DNA from: Bacteroidales bacterium
GTDB lineage: Bacteria; Bacteroidota; Bacteroidia; Bacteroidales; WCHB1-69
Reading direction: 5' to 3'
Assembly: GCA_024400835.1 (NCBI GenBank)
Contig: JAKSMC010000037.1
Span: 1-34,456 of the forward strand
Length of the DNA: 34,456 nt
Of the stretch, positions 1 through 7,796 are shown in pieces. Each line of letters begins with the position of its first letter. Position 1 is the first letter of the stretch. The translations under genes were made by a program, and so were the position numbers. The notes under the pieces are model-generated. The model saw only the letters and a list, made by a program, of their open reading frames with translations. It did no database searches and was not told the DNA's origin.

Positions 1-55
1 TCCTTGCTACCTATTTTACACACCGTAAACATGGAGAAAGGGTGATGCCATTATT

Positions 56-90
56 GTTTTTAGCATAAAGAAAATTATAAGACACAAAAC
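56..90 (+). repeat. 35-bp perfect direct repeat, left copy
   Basis: Positions 56-90 are identical base for base to 481-515. The core reads AGCATAAAGAAAATTATAAG. The two copies enclose the CPCC gene and lie 425 bp apart, start to start. The match stops abruptly on both sides, so this is a bounded repeat and not general AT-richness. Confidence 0.9.
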
Positions 91-109
91 AAAACAGATT
101 TAGGTATCG

Positions 110-418
110 ATGGATTATAAAAGTTTAACCAAAGAAGAATTGAATATTTGTCCAGTTTGTGGATATGATGATTTGCCAGAAGTTCCGTATGACTCATATG
201 GTTTCCCTACTTATGTTATCTGTCCTTGTTGTGGATACGAATTTGGTTTTGATGATGAATCAAAAGGTATATCTTTTTCAGAATACAGAGATAATTGGAT
301 TTCTAATGGTTTTCGGTTTTTCAATAAAAAAAGAAAACCAAAAAAATGGGGAGAAACTGAAATGCAAAGACAATTAGGTAATATAAAAAAAGTAAATTAT
401 AAATCACGAATTTTATAA
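110..418 (+). CDS. Cysteine-rich CPCC-domain small protein
   Basis: Encodes 102 residues with two Cys pairs, CPVCGYDDLPE near residue 14 and CPCCGYEFGFDDE near residue 39, arranged as in a zinc-ribbon or rubredoxin-like knuckle. This matches the short Cys-rich CPCC family, whose members are cytoplasmic, probably metal binding and of uncertain function; some occur near polymorphic-toxin loci as candidate immunity proteins. No toxin partner is visible here. The C-terminal third is very basic (KKRKPKKWGE). The gene is AT-rich compared with the following transglutaminase gene and lies alone between two copies of a 35-bp direct repeat, which suggests a transferred cassette. The ATG at 110 gives the full domain. 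Function beyond metal binding is inference. Confidence 0.75.
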   Translation: MDYKSLTKEELNICPVCGYDDLPEVPYDSYGFPTYVICPCCGYEFGFDDESKGISFSEYRDNWISNGFRFFNKKRKPKKWGETEMQRQLGNIKKVNYKSRIL

Positions 419-434
419 TACTTATTATAATCGC

Positions 435-476
435 CCAAACAAAATGTACACTTTTTCCAAACAAAATGTACACTTT
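435..476 (+). repeat. Tandem 20-bp repeat (two copies, 22-bp period)
   Basis: CCAAACAAAATGTACACTTT occurs at 435-454 and again at 457-476, separated by two bases. Paired 20-bp repeats of this layout occur at the ends of IS21-family elements, but no transposase gene is present, so at most this is a remnant end. It sits between the CPCC gene and the right copy of the 35-bp repeat. Confidence 0.8.
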
Positions 477-480
477 ATAA

Positions 481-515
481 GTTTTTAGCATAAAGAAAAT
501 TATAAGACACAAAAC
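481..515 (+). repeat. 35-bp perfect direct repeat, right copy
   Basis: Exact second copy of 56-90. It begins five bases after the tandem 20-bp repeat and closes the CPCC-containing segment. Confidence 0.9.
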
Positions 516-736
516 CTCAAAGTCATAAACCAGTAACGATTAATTATTTACAGCGATTTTTAATTAAAAAAATTCAATTAGATCTGGTCCTTTGAGCAAT
601 TCCTCACTCTTTTTTTTGGACTTCGGTCCCAAATAATGATAGGAAAATTCGGTCTGCTTGTCGCCAATCAAAAAGATACTCACACAACAGTTGTTCACCA
701 GCATTTCTTTCCTTTCCCCTTTCTCAATTATTCTTG
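516..736. other. Gene-free spacer upstream of the transglutaminase gene
   Basis: I see no convincing gene here. It holds a short hairpin at 617-630 (GGAC-TTCG-GTCC core) preceded, not followed, by a T-run, so it does not look like a normal plus-strand terminator. The overlapping ORF starting at 658 is a shadow of the downstream gene. Confidence 0.5.
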
Positions 737-744
737 TATCTTTG
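737..744 (+). promoter_or_regulatory. Bacteroidetes -7 box (TATCTTTG) of the transglutaminase gene
   Basis: TATCTTTG followed by CTGCCG lies 25 bases before the ATG at 770 and fits the TAnnTTTG element. No clear -33 TTTG is visible. Confidence 0.55.
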
Positions 745-769
745 CTGCCGTTTTTGAAAAATACATCTT

Positions 770-3400
770 ATGAGAAAAATCCTTACCCTGACGGCTGTGA
801 TTCTGCTCTCCGCAATCACCTCTTTCGCACAAGACCACAACATCTTCGCTCCCCTATTCGGCAACGATCCTACGTACTTCCAACAAGTGCAACAGGACTA
901 CCAACAACGTAGGGAAATTCCTAAAGATGTTCAGCAGGCAATAGCAAACTTGTCGGCATCATCTGTTACATACACGGCTCAGCAAGCGGCCGCACTGCAA
1001 TTTCTGTATGCCTATATGCCGCAAAGCGATATGGTGGATTACGGCATCGACTTCTTCAAGCAGCAGGTTGATATTGCCTTTGAGGCACGCGAGACGTTCA
1101 GCTGGGGCAAGACCATCCCCGCAGAGATCTTCCGCCACTTCGTATTGGTTCACCGCGTCAACAATGAGGACCTTGACACCGCCCGCGCCTACATTTTTCA
1201 CCAGCTGAAAGACAGAATCAAGAATATGAGTATGTACGAGGCCGCCTTGGAGGTCAACCACTGGTGTCACGAAAATGTGGACTACCAGCCCGCGGATGTG
1301 CGCACCTCCGCGCCACTCGCCACCCTGCGCACCTCGCACGGCCGCTGCGGCGAAGAGAGCACGTTGGGCGTCACGGCCTTACGCGCCGTGGGCATTCCCG
1401 CCCGCCAATGCTACACCCCGCGCTGGGCACACTGCGACGACAACCACGCCTGGGTGGAAGTCTGGGTGGATGGCAAATGGTACTTCCTCGGTGCCTGCGA
1501 ACCCGAGCCAGACCTCAATATGGGCTGGTTTGCCGTGCCCGCCTCCCGCACGATGATGGTACACACCAACGTCTTCGGCCGCTACAACGGCCCTGAAGAG
1601 GTGAACAAGAAAACGCAATACTACTCCTGTATCAACACACTCGCCAACTACGCCGAGACCGTCCAGATGACCGTCACGGTCGTGGACGAGCACAACCAGC
1701 CCGTGAAGGACGCCACAGTGCGTTTCCAACTCTACAATTACGCGGAATACTACACGCTCGCCGCCCGCCAGACCGACGCCAACGGCCAGGCCTCCATCCT
1801 CACCGGCAAGGGCGACCTGCGCATCTGGGCCAACAAAGACGACCACTTCGCCTACGCCAAGATGGACGGCCGCACCCAGAAAACGCTGACCCTGCAACTC
1901 AACCTTCAGGACAACAGCGCGCCCAAGGAATACACCGACAACCTCGACATCTGTCCGCCCACGGGTGGCGCCAACCTCACGCAATCAACGCCCGAGCGCA
2001 TTGCCCGCAACGACCAGCGCAAGCACTACGAAGACTCCCTGCGCGAAGCCTACCGCAACACCTGGCCCACGAAGGAGACCCTGGCCAAAGCCGGCTATCA
2101 CAACGCCAACTTCACGGACGAGCAACTCTACGACATCGTCCGCCGCAGCGAAGGCAACTATGCCGAAATCATGAAGTTCTTGGATATGCACAGCACGGTG
2201 AACGAGCACTATCTGATTCCCGAATACATTGCTGCGCTGAGTGACAAAGACTTGCGCGACGCGCCCGCCGACGTCCTGGAAGCACAGCTCCACTACTACA
2301 ACAACGAGTGGTGGCCGCGCGACGTGTTCGTCAAGGGTATGCTGCCCGCCCGCATCTCCAACGAGCTGCTGCGCCCCGACCGCGACATCTTGGGTGTCTG
2401 CCACAAGCATATCTTCCACACCATCCCCACCATCGAACAGCTTCGCCAATATGTGGACACCACCATCGTGGTCGATAACGACTGCAACTACTACAACTGC
2501 CCCATCAGTCCGATGGGCGTGCTGGCCGGCAAGCGCGCCGACAGCCATTCCCGCGGCATCTTCTTCGTGGCCCTCTGCCGTTCCCTCGGTGTGCCAGCCT
2601 ATATGGACAACTCCAACGGCGAGCTTTATGCGTGGGAAAAAGGCGAATGGCAGAATGTGAAGTTTCAGGTTTCAGGTTCCAAGTTTCAAGATGATGCCAC
2701 CATCATTCTGCACAATCCCAACAGCTATGTCTATTACCCGCACTACACTTTGCAGCGCTTCGTGAATGGCGAATACGTCTCTTACGACTTCGAGGGCGAC
2801 CCGCGTGTAGAAGGCAATCCTATTGAGTTGAGCGTTCCTGCCGGTTCCTATTGCCTATCCACGGGCAACCGTTACAGCAACGGCGACGTGCTCTCGCAGA
2901 TGGAGTTCTTCAACGTGCCGACCAACGGCACCGTAGAGAAGACCATCACGCTGCGCCCCTTAGTGGCTCGCGCCAACGAGTACGGCCGTATCGATGTTGA
3001 CCAGACTTTAGTCAATGGGCAGTCCCTGCAAAGTCTGATGACGCAAAGCGGCAAAGACCGCCTCATCCTCTGCCTCGTCACCCCGGGCACCGAACCGGTC
3101 AACCACTTGGTTAAGGAGCTGGAAGCCAAGCAGGGCGACTATGAGCAGTGGAACGGCCCGATGGTCTTCATCGCCAACAACGCCAACTGGAAATCCTCTA
3201 AGAAATTGCCCAAGAACCTTGCGGTCACGCAAAACGGCTATCAGAAGACGATGGACATCATCCTCCACGGACTCACCGAGAAGCACGACGGTCTTAACCC
3301 CGTCTGCATCGTAGTGGATAAGAATGGCACCATCCGCTTCTTCTCTGAGGGTTATCACATTGGGCTGGGAGAGCTGATGTTGGAGGCGGTGGAGAAGTAG
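770..3400 (+). CDS. Secreted transglutaminase-like protein with two papain-fold modules
   Basis: 876 residues with a signal peptide ending near residue 20 (SAITSFAQ). The first transglutaminase-like domain carries GRCGEES with Cys193, and DNHAWVEVW with His226, followed by an acidic stretch (CEPEPD, to Asp248) where the third catalytic residue is expected. A carboxypeptidase-regulatory-like beta segment follows near residues 300-370 (VTVVDEHNQPVKDATV). A second module near residues 590-640 (SRGIFFVALCRSLGVPAY) resembles the first but has Ser in the aligned Cys position, so it is probably not catalytic. A thioredoxin-like tail is possible but unproven. Such proteins act in the periplasm or outside the cell as proteases or peptide-modifying enzymes; the substrate is unknown. 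The central part is markedly GC-rich compared with the flanks. Confidence 0.85.
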   Translation: MRKILTLTAVILLSAITSFAQDHNIFAPLFGNDPTYFQQVQQDYQQRREIPKDVQQAIANLSASSVTYTAQQAAALQFLYAYMPQSDMVDYGIDFFKQQVDIAFEARETFSWGKTIPAEIFRHFVLVHRVNNEDLDTARAYIFHQLKDRIKNMSMYEAALEVNHWCHENVDYQPADVRTSAPLATLRTSHGRCGEESTLGVTALRAVGIPARQCYTPRWAHCDDNHAWVEVWVDGKWYFLGACEPEPDLNMGWFAVPASRTMMVHTNVFGRYNGPEEVNKKTQYYSCINTLANYAETVQMTVTVVDEHNQPVKDATVRFQLYNYAEYYTLAARQTDANGQASILTGKGDLRIWANKDDHFAYAKMDGRTQKTLTLQLNLQDNSAPKEYTDNLDICPPTGGANLTQSTPERIARNDQRKHYEDSLREAYRNTWPTKETLAKAGYHNANFTDEQLYDIVRRSEGNYAEIMKFLDMHSTVNEHYLIPEYIAALSDKDLRDAPADVLEAQLHYYNNEWWPRDVFVKGMLPARISNELLRPDRDILGVCHKHIFHTIPTIEQLRQYVDTTIVVDNDCNYYNCPISPMGVLAGKRADSHSRGIFFVALCRSLGVPAYMDNSNGELYAWEKGEWQNVKFQVSGSKFQDDATIILHNPNSYVYYPHYTLQRFVNGEYVSYDFEGDPRVEGNPIELSVPAGSYCLSTGNRYSNGDVLSQMEFFNVPTNGTVEKTITLRPLVARANEYGRIDVDQTLVNGQSLQSLMTQSGKDRLILCLVTPGTEPVNHLVKELEAKQGDYEQWNGPMVFIANNANWKSSKKLPKNLAVTQNGYQKTMDIILHGLTEKHDGLNPVCIVVDKNGTIRFFSEGYHIGLGELMLEAVEK
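2661..2690 (+). repeat. Intergenic-type TTTCAGG repeat inside the coding region
   Basis: The stretch is made of overlapping AGTTTCAGG/TTTCAAG units, a style of repeat normally found between genes in this phylum. It is read in frame as residues KFQVSGSKFQD of the transglutaminase-like protein, within the second, Cys-less module. Confidence 0.55.
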
Positions 3401-3448
3401 TTTCAGGCAAAGGAGTCGGAATGTCAAACTACGTACTTGATGGCAAAT

Positions 3449-3482
3449 GTTTAAAGTTTAAGGTTTAAAGTTTAAGGTTTAA
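3449..3482 (+). repeat. GTTTAAA/GTTTAAG heptamer tandem, left arm of inverted repeat
   Basis: Built of alternating GTTTAAA and GTTTAAG heptamers. Its first 27 bases (3449-3475) are the exact reverse complement of 4299-4325. The two arms bracket the broken gene locus. Confidence 0.85.
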
Positions 3483-3489
3483 TAGGTAG

Positions 3490-3509
3490 GGACGCAATTC
3501 ATTGCGTCC
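3490..3509. repeat. REP-like palindrome (GGACGCAAT-TC-ATTGCGTCC)
   Basis: Nine-base perfect arms around two central bases. It resembles the short dispersed intergenic palindromes common in Bacteroidales; a related palindrome with a GATGCA core is at 17656-17676. Confidence 0.7.
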
Positions 3510-3621
3510 GTCAACAGCGTCCGTTGGTTTGAAAATCATCCTGATGGATTTCGAAAGATCACAACGATGAATAACGAATTTTAGGCTGATTTTATCATTT
3601 TAAACGAAAAACAAAACAATC

Positions 3622-4276
3622 ATGATTGATACTGTATCTGAGCGAAATGCTTTAGCAACAAAACTAAAATCCATAGGAATGGAAGTCTATTTGACCATCT
3701 TATATCCTGCCCTAAAAAAAGATCCAAATATTACTTGGCAAGAAATTAGTCGTAGATATCCACGATATAACTCATTGTCTGTTCTTGCTCAACAAAGTAG
3801 ATTTTCCAACGCACGTTCAATCATTCGAAATGGTTGGGAGGAAGATGCGTTACGTATGATAGCTGATGGTGGGCTATGTTATCGGCGACTACTGCCGTTT
3901 CCAGGGGTACATTCTTATCGGTTCGCGTTTCGGACAGCTCTTTATGAGTCTGTCCGCACCCGCCGCAGCCATCACGGGCAGACTGATGTTATGCGAACAA
4001 ATGCGTCCCTTAGCGATTGTGGGTATGTGTGTCACCCTAACGGGCATCGCGATGTCCATTCTTTCCAAAGGTACTAAAAAGGAGGGTGAAACAACCTCCG
4101 CCATCAGGTTGAAACTGCCATTCAAAGGCGTGCTCTACGGTTGCGGAGCAGGCATCTGTCAAGGCATCGGATTGGTGTTGAGCAAATGCGGTATGGAAGT
4201 GACCATCCCCGTAGGCGTCACCGCCGATATTTTCGGAAAAACCTACGGAAACGGAACTTACAAGATTGGCTTTTAA
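3622..4276 (+). pseudogene. Chimeric wreck: unknown gene start joined to EamA-transporter fragment
   Basis: From ATG 3622 the frame encodes an AT-rich, protein-like stretch of about 80 residues (KLKSIGMEVYLTILYPALKK and on to GWEEDALRMIA) that I do not recognise. At about 3862-3868 base composition jumps and another frame, from 3866, encodes a clear internal piece of an EamA/DMT-type transporter (GYVIGDYCRFQGYILIGSRF, then LSAPAAAITGRLMLCEQMRP and GAGICQGIGLVLSKCGME). The first frame runs on as nonsense to 4077. After about 4200 the EamA match also fails and the frame ends at 4276. Neither the transporter N-terminus nor its last helices are present. This is a rearranged, non-functional locus; the 27-bp inverted repeats around it may have served in the rearrangement. 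Confidence 0.7.
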
Positions 4277-4298
4277 CTATTACTATTGGGACAATCGA

Positions 4299-4325
4299 TT
4301 AAACTTTAAACCTTAAACTTTAAAC
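4299..4325 (-). repeat. Right arm of 27-bp inverted repeat
   Basis: Exact reverse complement of 3449-3475, made of the same GTTTAAA/GTTTAAG heptamers in opposite orientation. Confidence 0.85.
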
Positions 4326-4366
4326 TAAAAACCATCCCCCTTTGAACTTAATCTAGCCTTATGGCA

Positions 4367-5134
4367 TCAGTCTTTGACGCAACGGACAGAGAGTCCGTTT
4401 GTCTTATCGTTGACCGTATGGTTTACATAAGGGGTTCCAAAACCAGTTTCTGGACCAGTGTACGCAGCCGTGTTATTGTAGTCTGTTGAGGACCAGAAAT
4501 TAGTGTAGTAATGAAAACTTAAGAAGATTCCCTGATAGCAACCTCCTGCCGGAAGGATAGAGAAACCGGTCGCATTATTGGCGGAGCCACCCGCACCGGG
4601 AGCGTATTCCGTGCCACAGGCTTCCCAATACATGCCATCGTCAGCCAACGCCTGAGCGATATTGACGGGATCATCACCGCCGACATATTCGTCACGGCTG
4701 CTCACATAGTCCGTCAGCTGATGCCATTCTGCATCAGAAGGCAAATGCCAACCCTTGGGACATACACCTTGCACACCGCTGGGATTGCTTTCGGAAGGCT
4801 GATCATTCCCCAAAACGGCCATCCAATTATACAACATACCAAAAAGATTCACATTGGCGGGAAGCGCATCCGGATAATAGCAAAGCGGTTCTGTATAAGA
4901 AACCTCATACGAATCATCCTCCAGGCGAGCAGCCATTGGAATGGGCGTACCATCCGCATAGTGCGTGGTTTTCAAATTCTGCTTCATCCATACCTGCTCT
5001 CCGATTCGTACAGCATCATAGATGTTTCCATCATAATCCTTGACAGCGTTGTGCATAATACCATCTGCAGGCACCGGTTTTTCACAAGAAGCCAACAACA
5101 CAATCATTAAAAGGGGTAATAAATACTTTTTCAT
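4367..5134 (-). CDS. FISUMP-domain lipoprotein
   Basis: 255 residues from the ATG at 5134; a longer frame to 5206 exists, but the 5134 start puts a lipoprotein signal (LLMIVLLASC, lipobox LASC) at the N-terminus. The rest is one FISUMP domain (Fibrobacter succinogenes major paralogous domain): DYDGNIYDAVRIGEQVWM, the aromatic YNWMAVLG segment, GVCPKGWHLPSDAEW, ATGFSILPAGG, FWSSTDYN and the terminal SVRCVKD. The fold is thought to be C-type-lectin-like and surface exposed; ligand unknown. It is divergent from the next FISUMP gene, with its own -7 box at 5270-5277. Expected location is the outer membrane, anchored by lipid. Confidence 0.9.
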   Translation of the reverse strand: MKKYLLPLLMIVLLASCEKPVPADGIMHNAVKDYDGNIYDAVRIGEQVWMKQNLKTTHYADGTPIPMAARLEDDSYEVSYTEPLCYYPDALPANVNLFGMLYNWMAVLGNDQPSESNPSGVQGVCPKGWHLPSDAEWHQLTDYVSSRDEYVGGDDPVNIAQALADDGMYWEACGTEYAPGAGGSANNATGFSILPAGGCYQGIFLSFHYYTNFWSSTDYNNTAAYTGPETGFGTPYVNHTVNDKTNGLSVRCVKD

Positions 5135-5269
5135 AATATTAAAGGGGACTTCTATTTTTAACATTTTCGCGCCGTCCCTCTGAACTTCGTGAAGTCCGTT
5201 AGCCAAAATTCAAAGTGAACTGTTTTGGCCCCGAAAAAACCGAGGCGTTTTTAGTTGTTAAATGAGTTG

Positions 5270-5277
5270 CAAAAATA
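5270..5277 (-). promoter_or_regulatory. -7 box (TATTTTTG) of the FISUMP lipoprotein gene
   Basis: Read on the minus strand, TATTTTTGCAA lies about 135 bases before the ATG at 5134. It faces the plus-strand box at 5319 across 41 bases. Confidence 0.5.
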
Positions 5278-5318
5278 CAATAATTTCAACAAGTTGCATT
5301 GTCTTCGACAATATTTTG

Positions 5319-5326
5319 TATTTTTG
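5319..5326 (+). promoter_or_regulatory. -7 box (TATTTTTG) of the second FISUMP gene
   Basis: TATTTTTGCGC with TTG at 5299-5301, 17 bases upstream, as a possible -33 element. The gene starts at 5369. Confidence 0.6.
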
Positions 5327-5368
5327 CGCTCTTCTTGAAAAGAGCCGCTCCTTATTAAAACAAACACT

Positions 5369-6763
5369 ATGAAGCAATTATTACCCCTTATCTTATTATT
5401 GTTTGCTGTATCAGTCACTCGGAGCCAAACGGGAACGGTAACGCTGACTTTCACCGGATGCGATATCAATAACCAATATTGCCAACTCAACAGAGTGATC
5501 ATCCACAACTTGACAAAAGGTTGGACGGAAACTATCACCTGGCCAGACACGACCCTGATAATGCAAGTCGGCACAGGCGTTGAGGACTATGTCACGACCA
5601 ACACTTTAGAGCTATTGCCAAGCACCCCCAACCCGTTCAACGGCGTTACAGATGTCACACTGTTTGCGGCACACTCCGGGGATGTCGCCATCCATGTCAT
5701 AGACGCTAAAGGCCAATTAGTTGCATCTGCAAAAAATCCCCTCCAACCAGGTCAGCACCAGTATCGCGTACAACTTGTCAAGGCCGGCATTTATTTCCTG
5801 ACCGCCCGACAAAACGGTAAATCATCAACTGTAAAGATGGTGAACAACGGACGATGTGCGATGAACTCAGTGGAATACGTTGGCGCTGAAAACACTAACC
5901 AGACGTTACCACAAGACAAAGGCGGCATTAAGGGATCTACCAACAATCCGTTCTCTTACGGTGACCAGATGGAGTATGTGGGTTATGCCACCATCAACGG
6001 AACGGAATTGGAAAGTCAGCATATCCTACAAGATCAAAATGAATCGCAGGACTTCTTGCTGCAATTTCCCACTTTGGGCGAGCCAGTTGACGGCGGGCCT
6101 TGTCCGGGTACCGCCACCGTCACAGACATTGACGGCAATGTTTACCCCACCGTGCTATTGGGCCAGCAGTGCTGGATGCAGGAGAACCTGAGGGCCACAC
6201 GATACGCAAATGGCACAATCATCGATTGTGGAAGCACCTCAAGTTTCAATGTGGCTTACCGATATTATCCCAACAATGACAGCAACAACGTGAGTTCATA
6301 CGGCTATCTATACAATTGGAAGGCGGTGATGAATAATTCCACATCTATCAGCAACCCCGGCGGCGTACAGGGCATTTGCCCTACCGGCTGGCACGTGCCC
6401 AGCGAAGCTGAATGGACACAGCTGCTAACTTATGTGGGCAGTCAAAGCCCGTACATATATAATGGCGACAGCACCTGTGTCGCCAAAGCATTAGCCAGCA
6501 CTCGGGGTTGGGAAAGCAGTCCTAATGAAAACACCCCTGGCTATGATCCAGAAACGAATAATGCCACGGGCTTTTCAGCGCTTCCTGCAGGTGCTTATGC
6601 CACCAGCCCCCACAATTTCGGTTCCTTCGCATATTTCTGGAGTGCCACTGAGGAGAATGTCAACATCGCCCGCAGGTTATTCCTTCAAACTTCAAATAGT
6701 ATTGTGACATTTTCTTCTGATGTCAAAAGCACCGGCGTATCGGTTCGGTGCGTGAAAAACTAA
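5369..6763 (+). CDS. Secreted protein with internal T9SS-like module and C-terminal FISUMP domain
   Basis: 464 residues. A signal peptide ends near residue 20 (VSVTRSQ). Residues about 80-160 look like a T9SS type A sorting-domain fold: STPNPFNGVTDVTLF, HVIDAKGQLVASA, KAGIYFLTARQNGKSSTVKM. Such domains normally end the protein; here it is internal. From about residue 245 a complete FISUMP domain follows (DIDGNVYPTVLLGQQCWMQE, GYLYNWKAVM, GICPTGWHVPSEAEW, ATGFSALPAGAYA, YFWSATEEN, SVRCVKN). The internal module may therefore be a plain beta-sandwich and not a sorting signal. Extracellular location is likely; no enzyme motif is seen. Confidence 0.85.
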   Translation: MKQLLPLILLLFAVSVTRSQTGTVTLTFTGCDINNQYCQLNRVIIHNLTKGWTETITWPDTTLIMQVGTGVEDYVTTNTLELLPSTPNPFNGVTDVTLFAAHSGDVAIHVIDAKGQLVASAKNPLQPGQHQYRVQLVKAGIYFLTARQNGKSSTVKMVNNGRCAMNSVEYVGAENTNQTLPQDKGGIKGSTNNPFSYGDQMEYVGYATINGTELESQHILQDQNESQDFLLQFPTLGEPVDGGPCPGTATVTDIDGNVYPTVLLGQQCWMQENLRATRYANGTIIDCGSTSSFNVAYRYYPNNDSNNVSSYGYLYNWKAVMNNSTSISNPGGVQGICPTGWHVPSEAEWTQLLTYVGSQSPYIYNGDSTCVAKALASTRGWESSPNENTPGYDPETNNATGFSALPAGAYATSPHNFGSFAYFWSATEENVNIARRLFLQTSNSIVTFSSDVKSTGVSVRCVKN

Positions 6764-6831
6764 AAATCGCAACTGTCCTTTCTTGTCTTGCAAAGAGAAT
6801 GGCTGTTATTCACTCAATTTAACAATATAAT

Positions 6832-7773
6832 ATGGAAAAGGAACATCTCTTCAAATATGGTTTGGCCACATTGATTTTCGCTGGGCTGTTAGGTATTGTC
6901 GATTCGCTAATCCCGACAATCCCCAACATGATTTTTGACAAAGTGTTTGACTACAGTAGCTGGGCGCTTGTAGATTTGAATCTACTTAATGTGGTAATTA
7001 CCGTACTGTTCACTGTAGATCTCTGCCGCCATCACAGATTTTCCTGGCTATACTGCTTGGCAACGCTGTTCACAGGTCTGTTCGGGGTGCTGTGTTATTA
7101 CCTTTGCGAGAAGTATCGTGAGGATGAATCTTTTGTGCGTATGGCCATTAAATATATGGTTGCTGCCGCGTTATTGGTGTTGTATTCCAATCTACACGTC
7201 ATTCTTGACCTGGCATCTCCTATCACTCGTCCAGACGGGACTTTGCTCTTTGACTTCAAGTTACATAATTCTCTGATAATATCCAAAGTGTTACGAGGAG
7301 TCATAGTCGTCATCGTCTTTTTCGACCTGCTACCCTATCGTAAGAAAGGCATCGGACTTATGATGACCATCCTGACCGCTGTTTTCACCTATTTCTATGC
7401 CGCTATAGGAATGGCATTCAGCTTATTCCAAATCATCCAAATCGAGCATTCCGAAACGATAAGCAAGCCCTTGCGTTTGTCCCGTTTTATGGTGCTATGC
7501 TTATGTGCCTCTATACTCACCTCGATATTAACATTGATGACCAATCTTTATCAATGGCAATTCACCTTCATCGTGCTTTCCTATATTCCGATGACCGTAT
7601 TTGTGATTTTGGCGATATTGACGTTCCTCGAGTTGCGTGCTTACAACATGCAGAAGCGCATCTGGTTACTGCTGTTGACTGTTTTCGGTTTCTCCGAATA
7701 TGGTTTGGGAATCATCCTGCTGGACTCGAAAGACTATAATGAGGAGTGCGATACTTCATCACAAGAAATTTGA
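6832..7773 (+). CDS. Multi-pass membrane protein of unknown function
   Basis: 313 residues with about eight hydrophobic segments spread over the whole length (for example LIFAGLLGIVD, LFTGLFGVLCYYL, VLRGVIVVIVFFDLL, LCLCASILTSILTLM, IWLLLLTVFGF). Short charged loops separate them, and a polar tail (DSKDYNEECDTSSQE) follows the last helix. No signature residues of a known transporter or enzyme are recognised. The stop at 7773 is 23 bases before the TonB-C gene, so the two are probably cotranscribed; the link in function is unknown. Confidence 0.75.
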   Translation: MEKEHLFKYGLATLIFAGLLGIVDSLIPTIPNMIFDKVFDYSSWALVDLNLLNVVITVLFTVDLCRHHRFSWLYCLATLFTGLFGVLCYYLCEKYREDESFVRMAIKYMVAAALLVLYSNLHVILDLASPITRPDGTLLFDFKLHNSLIISKVLRGVIVVIVFFDLLPYRKKGIGLMMTILTAVFTYFYAAIGMAFSLFQIIQIEHSETISKPLRLSRFMVLCLCASILTSILTLMTNLYQWQFTFIVLSYIPMTVFVILAILTFLELRAYNMQKRIWLLLLTVFGFSEYGLGIILLDSKDYNEECDTSSQEI

Positions 7774-7796
7774 AAGAAATAATAAATCACAAGACA

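Noticed and set aside
5135..5206. Upstream start at 5206 for the FISUMP lipoprotein
   Set aside because: It would put 24 charged residues in front of a clean lipoprotein signal sequence.
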